Positions 55,767-63,840 of a stretch of 64,000 nucleotides of DNA are shown in pieces (the stretch's first letter is position 1; the number at the start of each line of letters is the position of its first letter). The stretch spans positions 3,534,001-3,598,000 of the forward strand of contig NZ_LR594671.1 in NCBI RefSeq assembly GCF_901827185.1. The letters are read 5' to 3'. Under the pieces are notes generated by a model, which saw nothing but the letters and a program-made list of their open reading frames with translations, was not told the origin of the DNA and did not search any database. The translations under genes were made by a program, and so were the position numbers. Source of the DNA: Variovorax sp. PBL-E5 (GTDB lineage Bacteria; Pseudomonadota; Gammaproteobacteria; Burkholderiales; Burkholderiaceae_C).

Positions 55767-56927
55767 GTGAACACCATGCTGCCCCGACTCTTGCGCCATC
55801 GATGGATGGACGACGACATCGAAGCCTTTCGCGAACAGGTGCGACGCTACATCGCGGCCGAGCTGACACCGCATCTGGATGGCTGGCGCCGCCAGGGCTT
55901 CATCCCGCGCGAGGTCTGGCGCCCGTTCGGTCGGATGGGCTTCCTGCTGCCCGAACTGGCCGAAGCCTGCGGCGGCGCGGGCGCCTCGCTGGCCTACCAG
56001 CTGGTGGTGCAGGACGAGCTGGCCAAGGCCGAGGTCCCGGCCATCACCGGCGTGCACACGATCGCCGCCCACTACATCCTCGACTACGGCACCGAAGCGC
56101 AGAAGCAGCGCTGGCTGCCCAGGCTCGCGAGCGGCGAGATGCTGGCCGGCATCGCACTCACCGAGCCCGGCTGCGGCTCGGACCTCAAGGCGCTGCGCAC
56201 CCGTGCCCGGCGCGAGGGCGACGACTATGTGATCGATGGCGCCAAGACCTTCATCACCAACGGCTTCACCGCCAACCTGCTGGTGGTGGCGGTGCGCACG
56301 GGCGATGCCGGCAGCCGCGGCGTGTCGCTGGTGGTGCTGGAAACCGAAGCGCTGACTGGCTTTCGCGTCGGCCGCCGGCTCGAGAAGCTGGGCCAGCATG
56401 CGTCCGACACCGCCGAGCTGTTCTTCGACCGCGTGCGCGTGCCGGCCGATCAGTTGCTGGGTGAGAAGGAAGGCCAGGGCTTCGCACAACTGATGAGCCA
56501 GCTGCCCTATGAGCGCCTGCTGATCGCCGTGCCCGCAGCCGCGGTGATCGAGCGCGCGGTGGAACTGACGGTGGACTACACGCGCCAGCGCAAGGCCTTC
56601 GGCCAGCCGCTGGCCGACTTCCAGAACACCCGCTTCAAGCTCGCCGAATGCGCGACGCTGGCCCACGTGGTGCGCAGCTTCGTCAACGACTGCATCCAGC
56701 GGCTGCTCGACGGCACGCTCGACGACGAAGCCGCCTACATGGCCAAGTGGTGGTGCAGCGAGCAGCAGGGCAAGGTCGTCGACGAGTGCCTGCAGCTCTT
56801 CGGCGGCTATGGCTACATGGCCGAGTACCCGATTGCGCGGCTGTATGCCGATGCGCGCGTGCAGCGCATCTATGGCGGCGCCACGGAGATCATGAAGGAC
56901 CTGATCGCGCGCAAGCTGTGCGCATGA
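55767..56927 (+). CDS. Acyl-CoA dehydrogenase
   Basis: The 386-residue flavoprotein has the ACAD signatures GIALTEPGCGSDLKALRTRA and QLFGGYGYMAEYPIARLYAD. The C-terminal motif reads IYGGATEIMK rather than the IYEG form that holds the catalytic Glu of medium-chain enzymes; a Glu in LPYERLLIAV lies where isovaleryl- and long-chain-type enzymes keep theirs. It therefore likely acts on branched or bulky acyl-CoAs. The start is a GTG at 55767, with an ATG at 55776 as alternative. It is the last gene of the operon. Confidence 0.93.
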   Translation: MNTMLPRLLRHRWMDDDIEAFREQVRRYIAAELTPHLDGWRRQGFIPREVWRPFGRMGFLLPELAEACGGAGASLAYQLVVQDELAKAEVPAITGVHTIAAHYILDYGTEAQKQRWLPRLASGEMLAGIALTEPGCGSDLKALRTRARREGDDYVIDGAKTFITNGFTANLLVVAVRTGDAGSRGVSLVVLETEALTGFRVGRRLEKLGQHASDTAELFFDRVRVPADQLLGEKEGQGFAQLMSQLPYERLLIAVPAAAVIERAVELTVDYTRQRKAFGQPLADFQNTRFKLAECATLAHVVRSFVNDCIQRLLDGTLDDEAAYMAKWWCSEQQGKVVDECLQLFGGYGYMAEYPIARLYADARVQRIYGGATEIMKDLIARKLCA

Positions 56928-56987
56928 CACCGTCGCTCGAGATCCCGCGCTGCTTGCGACTTCGGCAGCGAGCCCGAAGGGTCGCTC

Positions 56988-57673
56988 TCAGAGGATCGGC
57001 GCAAGGCCGAGCGCCGTCGCCCAGCGCGCGGCCATCGCCGGCGAGTTGAAGCAAGTGGTCTCGTGGGTCGCGCTGCAGACGGCTCGCTCGAGCAGCTGGA
57101 TGTCCGCCTCATGTTGCCGCGCCACGTGGGGTTCCTCGAAGAAGATCACCTGGTGGCAGCGGCGATCGAGCACCAGCTCGGCGATCTGCGCGTCGCCGCG
57201 CACGCGACGGTGCGGCTTGCCAGCGGGCCGCGAAGATTGCCGCAGGGCTTGCGGGCGTGGGCGAGTTCCACGTCGATCCACTCGGCCGCGCCGGCGGCGA
57301 TGGCCACATAGGGCTTTCCGTGAATCACGCACTGGCGCTTGAGCGCCTGCGTCTCGGGACAGAGCGACGACGGGTCCACGGGATCGACGAAGTAGATGAT
57401 CCCGTCGAGTTCCCCTTCCGCCTCCAGGCCGCCCGCGATGCACGACACCAGCCGCATGACGCCGCCCTCGGGGCCGTAGGGCAGCCGGACCAGCGGCGGG
57501 TAGGCGCTCAGCAGGCCTTGTTTCGCCAGCGCGTCGCAGGTGCCGCCGACTGCATGCAGTCCAAGCCCGAGCGCCCGGATGCCGGGGTCGCACGCGCGAA
57601 CCCAGCGCAGCAGGGCACCGTCCGATTGACGATGAAAACGGTGGGCGACAAGTCCGAAACGCATGCGGGTCAC
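56988..57673 (-). pseudogene. Methylglyoxal synthase-like gene with disrupted reading frame
   Basis: The frame starting at 57673 encodes a methylglyoxal synthase domain (GLVAHRFHRQSDGALLRWV, VGGTCDAL, YGPEGGVMRLVSC, IYFVDPVDPSS, and up to AAGAAEWIDVELAHARKP near 57245). It then runs into unrelated sequence and stops at 57146, giving 175 residues. From about 57200 a different frame continues with family-like sequence (DAQIAELVLDRRCHQVIFF, QHEADIQLLERAV, NSPAMAARWA) to a stop at 56988. A frame change therefore lies within 57198-57245. It may be a real frameshift or a sequencing error. The first domain alone is full length and could still turn dihydroxyacetone phosphate into methylglyoxal. Confidence 0.8.
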
Positions 57674-58347
57674 CAGTGAGCGCCGAACGCGCGCCGCAAT
57701 TCGCCGATCGCCGCGTCCGCCAGAGACGGCGCGGTGCGGCCCGAGAGCAGCCAGAGCCGCGCCGTCTCCTCGAGTTCTTCCAGCGTCGCCATCGCGGCCG
57801 CGGGCGAGTCGTGCCAGACATTCGGGCCGAGCCGATCGAGCATCACGGCGCGAATGGGCGTCCCCGCACCGGCATAGCGGCCGATGGCGGTCGCGACATG
57901 CTCCGCGGCCGTGGCATCGCCCGGACGCGCACAGGGCACCCGCGGCACATGGCCGACTTTCATGACGAAGTACGGGGTGAGTGCGGGCAGCAGTTCCGCG
58001 CTTCTCGCGTGCGCTTCACCCGGTGTCAAAGTGAGTGCCACGCAATGCGTGCTGTGCGTATGGATCACGCACTTCGCGGGACATGCGGTGGCAGCCGAGG
58101 CCTCGTAGATCTTGCGATGCAATGCGATCGTCTTGCTCGCACGATCGCCGCCGATCTGCTCGCCCTGGCGGTCGAGCCTGGCCAGACGCGCAGGATCCAG
58201 AAAGCCCAGGCAGGCGTCGGTCGGCGTGATCAGGAATCCGTCATCGAGGCGCACGCTGACATTGCCCGCCGTGGCGTGCACGTAGCCGCGTTCGAACAGG
58301 CTGCGGCCGACGCGGCAGATCTCTTCGCGCGCGAATTCCTCAGTCAA
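57670..58347 (-). CDS. Class II aldolase, OtnC-like (3-oxo-tetronate 4-phosphate decarboxylase type)
   Basis: The 225-residue protein starts at TTG 58347, preceded by GGAGAC with a five-base gap, a strong ribosome site that decides the start. The domain has FERGYVHATAGNVSVRLDDG and LITPTDACLGFLDP at the N-terminus, and the zinc HxH of CVIHTHSTHCVAL; the third histidine of the family lies in the C-terminal half. OtnC cleaves 3-oxo-tetronate 4-phosphate; no OtnK-type kinase is beside it, so the assignment is by similarity. It ends four bases into the start of the methylglyoxal synthase-like gene (overlap 57670-57673). Confidence 0.82.
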   Translation of the reverse strand: MTEEFAREEICRVGRSLFERGYVHATAGNVSVRLDDGFLITPTDACLGFLDPARLARLDRQGEQIGGDRASKTIALHRKIYEASAATACPAKCVIHTHSTHCVALTLTPGEAHARSAELLPALTPYFVMKVGHVPRVPCARPGDATAAEHVATAIGRYAGAGTPIRAVMLDRLGPNVWHDSPAAAMATLEELEETARLWLLSGRTAPSLADAAIGELRRAFGAHW

Positions 58348-58352
58348 GCTGC

Positions 58353-58358
58353 GTCTCC
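58353..58358 (-). promoter_or_regulatory. Shine-Dalgarno sequence deciding a TTG start
   Basis: GGAGAC on the minus strand, five bases before the TTG at 58347, fixes the start of the OtnC-like gene. Without it an upstream ATG at 58491 might be chosen, adding 48 residues with no similarity to the family. Confidence 0.7.
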
Positions 58359-58521
58359 GATCACTGTGATTCGTGACGCGTGCAGAGGTTGGCGCAAGGG
58401 AGCTGGCAGGGCGGAATGCATGGCGATCGGCTTGTGGCGGGAGCACCCGACTGTAAGCCGCGAGCAGGACCTGCTCAACCTCACGCCGCAAACCGGCACC
58501 GGCGCGACCGCCGGGGCGCGC

Positions 58522-58794
58522 TCAGGGCCAGAGGTGCCCAGGCACCGTTTCGGCGTGGGCGCTGGCATGGCCGACCGGCGGCGCCTCGAAGGCATCGGCA
58601 CCGACTTCGCGATGCCAGCGCAGCGCGGCGATGCCCGCGTCCGTCGCCAGGCCGCGCGTCGGCAGCGGGCCGCAGGCGTAGTCCACGATGGCTTCCAGTT
58701 CGTCGGGGCGCCCGGGCCGAACGATCGTCCAGAAGAAGAGGCCTGCCATGGGCTCGTCGACGATCAGTTCGAATTCGTTCTTCATTCTTGCCAT
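58522..58794 (-). CDS. Small hypothetical protein
   Basis: The 90-residue protein is not recognised. It has an N-terminal strand-helix pattern ([20 protein letters not shown], then [20 protein letters not shown]) and an Ala/His-rich tail. The ATG at 58794 (or 58785, MKNEFELIV) is preceded by no strong ribosome site. It lies upstream of the OtnC-like aldolase with a gap of 174 bases and after the divergent, mostly featureless DNA before waaA. It may be a true gene because its codon use resembles its neighbours, but no function is proposed. Confidence 0.5.
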
Positions 58795-58918
58795 TCAGTT
58801 AAATCGAATGACTACATTGGACCGGCGCAGGCGTGCGAGGGAAAGGCAGGATTTCACGAGCGGCCGCGAATCGTCCGGCCGCCCGCATCTCGCACGCCGA
58901 TGCCGCGAAAAAGAGACG

Positions 58919-60274
58919 CTATTCGAGCCGCGGCTCGGCGCGTTCCTCGGTGCGCACCGGCGCGTTCTGCGCAATCGCGAGCACCGCTGCGGCGGTGCGT
59001 TCGGCCGCGCCGCGGTTCGACGACGCGAAGGCCAGCGCGGCCTCGGCCATCGCCTCGCGGCGCTCCGGGTTCTCGACCAGCTTGAGCGCGGCGGTCACCG
59101 CATGCTCCATGTCCTCGACGCGCAGCGAGGCGCCGGCGGCGAGCGACAGCGCCGCAGCCTCGGCGAAGTTGAAAGTGGACGGTCCCATGATCACCGGACA
59201 GCCGCAGGCCGCGGCCTCGATCAGGTTCTGGCCGCCGAGCGGCTCGAAGCTGCCGCCCAGCAGCGCGACGTCGGCCAGGCCGTAGTACAGCGCCATCTCG
59301 CCGAGCGAATCGCCGAGCCAGATCTCGGCCGCGGCCGGCGCGCCCGCCGCGCTGCGCCGCGCCACCGCGAAGCCATGGGACTCGACCAGGGCCGCGACCT
59401 CGTCGAAGCGCTGCGGATGGCGCGGCACGATCATCCATTGCACGTCCTGTACCCGCTTGGCGATCGATTGCACCGCATCGTGCGCGGGCGGCACCGGCGC
59501 GAGTGCGCCGAAGCGCTTGAGCACCTCGAGCAGCAGCTGCTCCTCGCCGTCGCGCGAGCTGGCGAACACAACCACCGGCCGCGGCAGCTGCGTGCGCAGC
59601 CGGGTCGCAGCGGCGAGCTGGCGCGCGTCGGGCGTGGCGTCGAACTTCAGATTGCCATACACGCCCGCCACCTTGGCGCCGAGCGAGACCAGCCGGTGCG
59701 CATCGGGCTCGGTCTGCGCCCACACGGCGGCCAGCGCCGAATAGGCCGGCCGCGCGAGCCACGACAGGCGCTCGGCCGCGGCCAGCGACTTCTCGTTCAG
59801 GCGCGCGTTGGCCAGCACCAGCGGAATGCCGCGCTCGGCGCAGGCAGCCGCCATCTCGGGCCAGACTTCGGTCTCCATCAGCACGCCGATGCGTGGCTGG
59901 AAGCGATCGAGAAAACGCGCGACCGCGACTGGCGCGTCCCACGGCTGCCACACCTGCAGATCGCCGGGCGAAAGCAGCTTGGCGCCCTCTTCGCGTCCGG
60001 TGGCGGTGCCGTGCGTGAGCAGGATCGGGATGTCGGCGTACTGCCGGCGCAGCTCGTCAATCAGGATGCCGGCGGCGCGCGCCTCGCCGAGCGAGACCGC
60101 ATGCACCCAGCACCAGCCGGTGCCGGTGGCGGCCGTGTCGTAGTGGCCGAAGCGCTCTTCGACGGCGAACGCATAGCCCGGCTCGGCCACCGCGCGGCGC
60201 CGCAGCTTGCGCCGCACCAGCGGCTGGGCCAGGGAAGTGAAGGCGCCGTACAGGCGCAGCAGCAACGAACGCAC
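58919..60274 (-). CDS. waaA: 3-deoxy-D-manno-octulosonic acid transferase
   Basis: WaaA (KdtA) attaches Kdo residues to lipid A precursor at the inner membrane. The 451-residue protein has an N-terminal membrane anchor (LLLRLYGAFTSLAQPLV), the base Glu in VHAVSLGEARAA, the FETEVWPEM-like stretch VLMETEVWPEMAAACAERG, LANARLNEKSL, and the donor-binding LGGSFEPLGGQNLIEAAACG. It is somewhat longer than E. coli WaaA (425). It is downstream of the phosphomannomutase gene by 12 bases. Confidence 0.95.
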   Translation of the reverse strand: MRSLLLRLYGAFTSLAQPLVRRKLRRRAVAEPGYAFAVEERFGHYDTAATGTGWCWVHAVSLGEARAAGILIDELRRQYADIPILLTHGTATGREEGAKLLSPGDLQVWQPWDAPVAVARFLDRFQPRIGVLMETEVWPEMAAACAERGIPLVLANARLNEKSLAAAERLSWLARPAYSALAAVWAQTEPDAHRLVSLGAKVAGVYGNLKFDATPDARQLAAATRLRTQLPRPVVVFASSRDGEEQLLLEVLKRFGALAPVPPAHDAVQSIAKRVQDVQWMIVPRHPQRFDEVAALVESHGFAVARRSAAGAPAAAEIWLGDSLGEMALYYGLADVALLGGSFEPLGGQNLIEAAACGCPVIMGPSTFNFAEAAALSLAAGASLRVEDMEHAVTAALKLVENPERREAMAEAALAFASSNRGAAERTAAAVLAIAQNAPVRTEERAEPRLE

Positions 60275-60286
60275 GCTTGTCGGATC

Positions 60287-61669
60287 TCAGTGAGCGGCTT
60301 CCGCGAGGGTGGCGTCGGGCTTGACGCTCCTGAGCAGCGCGAGCATCTCGTCCTGGATGCGTTGCAGCGCGGCCTCGGTCTGGCCTTCGAAGCGCATCAC
60401 CAGCACCGGCGTGGTGTTGGAGGCGCGGATCAGGCCGAAGCCGTCGGGCCAGTCGACGCGCACGCCGTCGATGGTGGAGATCTTCGCGGGCGCGGCGAAC
60501 TTCGCGGTCTTGACGAGTTCGGCCACCAGCGTGTGCGGCTCACCCTCGGCGCAGGCGACATTGAGCTCGGGCGTCGAGAAGCTGGTCGGCAGCGCGTTGA
60601 GCACGTCGCTCGCGTTCGGGCTCCGGCTCAGGATCTCGAGCAGCCGGCAGCCCGCATAGGTGCCGTCGTCGAAGCCGAACCAGCGTTCCTTGAAGAAGAT
60701 GTGGCCGCTCATCTCGCCGCCGAGCGGCGAATCGATCTCCTTCATCTTCGCCTTGATCAGCGAATGGCCGGTCTTGTAGATCAGCGGCTTGCCGCCCGCG
60801 GCCTCGATGGCCGGGCCCAGGCGCTGCGAGCACTTGACGTCGTAGACGATGGTGCCGCCGGGCACGCGCGAGAGCACGTCCTGCGCGAACAGCATCATCT
60901 GGCGGTCCGGGTAGATGTTGGTGCCGTCCTTGGTCACGATGCCCAGGCGATCGCCGTCGCCGTCGAAGGCCAGGCCCAGCTCGGCATCGCCGGCCTGCAG
61001 CGCGGCGATCAGGTCCTTGAGGTTCTCGGGCTTGCTGGGATCGGGATGGTGGTTGGGGAAGTCGCCGTCGACATCGCTGAACAGTTCGGTGACCTCGCAG
61101 CCGATCGCGCGCAGGATGCCCGGTGCCGAGGCGCCCGCGATGCCATTGCCGGAATCGACCACGATCTTGAGCGGCCGCGCCAACTTGATGTCGCCGACGA
61201 TGCGCTGCGTATAAGCCTCGGTCACATCGACCTTGCGCACGCTGCCGCCGGGCGCGAGCTTCGCGCTGTCGGCTTCCATCACGCGGCGCAGGCCCTGGAT
61301 CTCGTCGCCATAGATCGCACGGCCGGCCAGCACCATCTTGAAGCCGTTGTAGTCCTTCGGGTTGTGGCTGCCGGTGACCTGGATGCCGCTGCGCGACAAG
61401 GTGTGCGCGGCGAAATAGAGCATCGGCGTGGTGACCGCGCCGACATCGATCACCTCGATGCCGGTGGCCACCAGGCCACGGATCAGGGCCTCGGCCAGGG
61501 CCGGGCCCGACAGGCGGCCGTCGCGCCCCACCGCCACCGTCTTCTCGCCAGCAGCGCGCGCCGCGCTGCCGAAGGCCTTGCCCAGGCCCTCCGCGACCTC
61601 TGCATCGAGGGTCATGGGCACCACGCCCCGAATGTCGTAGGCCTTGAAGATCGATGCGCTGAGCTGCAT
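60287..61669 (-). CDS. Phosphomannomutase/phosphoglucomutase (AlgC/ManB type)
   Basis: The 460-residue enzyme interconverts hexose 1- and 6-phosphates. It has the phosphoserine Ser101 in TGSHNPKDYNGF, the magnesium loop LAFDGDGDRLG, the sugar-binding GGEMSGHIFFKERW and the C-terminal phosphate loop RASNTTPVLVMRFEG. Length and motifs fit Pseudomonas AlgC. It supplies sugar nucleotides for lipopolysaccharide, consistent with waaA as neighbour. Its start is an ATG at 61669; the frame is open beyond that only by chance in high-GC DNA. Confidence 0.96.
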   Translation of the reverse strand: MQLSASIFKAYDIRGVVPMTLDAEVAEGLGKAFGSAARAAGEKTVAVGRDGRLSGPALAEALIRGLVATGIEVIDVGAVTTPMLYFAAHTLSRSGIQVTGSHNPKDYNGFKMVLAGRAIYGDEIQGLRRVMEADSAKLAPGGSVRKVDVTEAYTQRIVGDIKLARPLKIVVDSGNGIAGASAPGILRAIGCEVTELFSDVDGDFPNHHPDPSKPENLKDLIAALQAGDAELGLAFDGDGDRLGIVTKDGTNIYPDRQMMLFAQDVLSRVPGGTIVYDVKCSQRLGPAIEAAGGKPLIYKTGHSLIKAKMKEIDSPLGGEMSGHIFFKERWFGFDDGTYAGCRLLEILSRSPNASDVLNALPTSFSTPELNVACAEGEPHTLVAELVKTAKFAAPAKISTIDGVRVDWPDGFGLIRASNTTPVLVMRFEGQTEAALQRIQDEMLALLRSVKPDATLAEAAH

Positions 61670-61816
61670 GGGCTTCCTCTGAACTTGCAAGAAAAATGAA
61701 GACCATTGTAGGCATGCGCTTCCTGCAGCCCGGCTGCGGCAGCCCGGTGCGGGCGCATCGAAGCCACATGTCCGAAAATGGCCAGTTCGCGCGGCGCGCG
61801 ACCCTATCATCCGTTC

Positions 61817-63337
61817 ATGTCCTCCACCCCCGCATCCAGCCCCGGCCTCGAGAACGACGCCTGCTACCTGGCGATGAAGGCGCACGACGCGCGCTTCGAC
61901 GGCTCGTTCTTCACCGGCGTCACCTCGACCGGCGTCTACTGCCGCCCGGTCTGCCGCGTGAAGCTGCCGCGGCGAGAGAACTGCCGCTTCTTCCGCCACG
62001 CGGCGCAGGCGGAAGCCGCGGGCTTTCGTCCTTGCCTGCGCTGCCGGCCCGAACTCGCGCCGCGCGCGGCGAGCTGGTCGACCGAGGACGCCTCGCGCAT
62101 CCTCGCGCTGCAGGCCGCGCGCCTGATCGACGAGCCCGATGCCTGGGCCGAGGACGGCCCAGGCGCGGCCGACATCGCGGCCCGGCTCGGCGTCAGCGAC
62201 CGCCACCTGCGACGGATCTTCGAGACGCAGTTCGGCGTCTCCCCGCTGCAATACCTGCAGACGCGCCGCCTGCTCGCCGCCAAGCAGCTGATCGCCGACA
62301 CGCGCCTGCCGATGACGCAGGTCGCGCTGGCCAGCGGCTTCGCGAGCGTGCGGCGCTTCAATGCCGCCTTCGTCGGGCATTACGGCCTCAATCCGAGCGC
62401 GCTGCGCCGCGCCGGACCCTCGCGCCACGGCCGCGAAGGCGAGGCGGTCGAGGTGCGGCTGGGCTTCCGGCCACCCTATGACGGCGAGACCATGCTGGGC
62501 TTCTTCGCCCGCCGCGCATTGGACGGCGTCGAGGTGGTGTCCGGCACCGGCGATGCGATGCAGCTCGCGCGCACGCTGCGCGTCGTGCAGTCGACGCGGC
62601 TGCACACGGGCTGGCTGCAGCTTCGCTTCGATCCGCTGCGCGAGCAGCTGCTGCTGCGCGTCGGCGATTCGCTCGCGGCGGTGCTGCCGACCGTGATCAG
62701 CCGCGTGCGCGCGATGCTCGATCTCGATGCCGAGCCGATGGCGATCAACCACGCGCTGCATGCGGCCTTCCCGCATGGCGATGGCCTGCGCGTGCCGGGC
62801 ACGGTCGACGGCTTCGAGCTCGCGGTGCGCGCGGTGCTCGGCCAGCAGATCACCGTGGCCGCGGCACGCACTTTGGGCACGCGGCTGGTGCAGGCCTTCG
62901 GCGAAGCGCTGGCGACGCCGGTCGCGGGGCTCGACCGGCTGTTCCCGACACCGGCCGCGATCGCCGAGGCCAGCGGCGATGCGCTGGGCCAACTCGGCAT
63001 CGTGCGCCAGCGGCAGGCGGCCTTGCTCGCGCTGGCGCGCGAGGTGATCGCAGGCCGGCTCACCCTGCATGCCGGCGCCGACGTGCCGGCCACCCTGGCG
63101 GCGCTGCAGGCGCTGCCCGGCATCGGCGACTGGACCGCGCAGTACATCGCGATGCGCGCGCTGCGCTGGCCCGATGCCTTTCCCTCCGGCGACGTGGCGC
63201 TGCAGAAAGCGCTCGGCGTCTCGACGGCGCGCGCCGCGGCCGAGGCCTCGCAGGCCTGGCGACCGTGGCGCAGCTACGCGGTGCTGCGCGCCTGGTACAG
63301 CCCCGCTCCCGCAACCACCACCGGCATTCCTGCCTGA
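61817..63337 (+). CDS. Ada-AlkA fusion: alkylation-response regulator and 3-methyladenine DNA glycosylase
   Basis: The 506-residue protein joins three parts. Residues 12-80 are the Ada N-terminal zinc domain with Cys42, Cys46, Cys73 and Cys76, spaced as Ada Cys38, 42, 69, 72, which takes methyl groups from phosphotriesters. Residues about 115-205 are an AraC-type helix-turn-helix (AARLGVSDRHLRRIFETQFG). The rest is an AlkA glycosylase with the helix-hairpin-helix LPGIGDWTAQYIAMRALRWP and the catalytic Asp in FPSGD. The O6-methylguanine-transferase domain of Ada is missing; the next gene supplies it. Start is ATG 61817. Confidence 0.94.
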   Translation: MSSTPASSPGLENDACYLAMKAHDARFDGSFFTGVTSTGVYCRPVCRVKLPRRENCRFFRHAAQAEAAGFRPCLRCRPELAPRAASWSTEDASRILALQAARLIDEPDAWAEDGPGAADIAARLGVSDRHLRRIFETQFGVSPLQYLQTRRLLAAKQLIADTRLPMTQVALASGFASVRRFNAAFVGHYGLNPSALRRAGPSRHGREGEAVEVRLGFRPPYDGETMLGFFARRALDGVEVVSGTGDAMQLARTLRVVQSTRLHTGWLQLRFDPLREQLLLRVGDSLAAVLPTVISRVRAMLDLDAEPMAINHALHAAFPHGDGLRVPGTVDGFELAVRAVLGQQITVAAARTLGTRLVQAFGEALATPVAGLDRLFPTPAAIAEASGDALGQLGIVRQRQAALLALAREVIAGRLTLHAGADVPATLAALQALPGIGDWTAQYIAMRALRWPDAFPSGDVALQKALGVSTARAAAEASQAWRPWRSYAVLRAWYSPAPATTTGIPA

Positions 63338-63342
63338 CAGCC

Positions 63343-63840
63343 ATGAAATTCAAGACCTCCCACCTGCGCACCGCGCATTTCGACAGCCCGCTCGGCGGCA
63401 TCACGCTGGCGGCCACCGACCAGGGCCTGGCCGGCGTCTGGTTCGACCAGCAGCGTCACTGGCCCGACATGACCGGCTGGGTGCCCGATGCCGATCATCC
63501 GGTGCTGCGCGAGGCGGCCGCCCAGTTGCGCGACTATTTCGCCGGCACGCGCAAGCACTTCGACCTGCCGCTGGACCTTTCGCACGGCACGGCCTTCCAG
63601 CAATCGGTGTGGCAGGCGCTGCTCGCCATCCCGCCGGGCCAGACCACCAGCTACGGCGCGTTGAGCGCCGGCGTCGGCAATCCCGCTGCGGTGCGTGCGG
63701 TGGGTGCGGCGGTCGGCCGCAATCCGCTCAGCGTGATCGTGCCTTGCCACCGCGTGCTCGGCACCGACGGCTCGCTGACCGGCTATGCGGGCGGGCTCGA
63801 TCGCAAGGCCGCGCTGCTCGAACTCGAAGGCGCCCGATGA
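63343..63840 (+). CDS. ogt: Methylated-DNA--protein-cysteine S-methyltransferase
   Basis: The 165-residue protein removes methyl groups from O6-methylguanine, taking them onto Cys135 of SVIVPCHRV. The helix-turn-helix region GQTTSYGALSAGVGNPAAVR and the following active-site loop are intact. Size and lack of other domains fit Ogt. It starts five bases after the Ada-AlkA gene, so the two form an alkylation-repair operon with the methyltransferase function split off from Ada. Its stop overlaps the ATG of the next gene (ATGA). Confidence 0.95.
   Translation: MKFKTSHLRTAHFDSPLGGITLAATDQGLAGVWFDQQRHWPDMTGWVPDADHPVLREAAAQLRDYFAGTRKHFDLPLDLSHGTAFQQSVWQALLAIPPGQTTSYGALSAGVGNPAAVRAVGAAVGRNPLSVIVPCHRVLGTDGSLTGYAGGLDRKAALLELEGAR

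Noticed and set aside
61669..63070. Extension of the phosphomannomutase frame upstream into the Ada-AlkA gene
   Set aside because: That part is antisense to a gene with a clear triple-domain structure; the mutase begins at the ATG at 61669.
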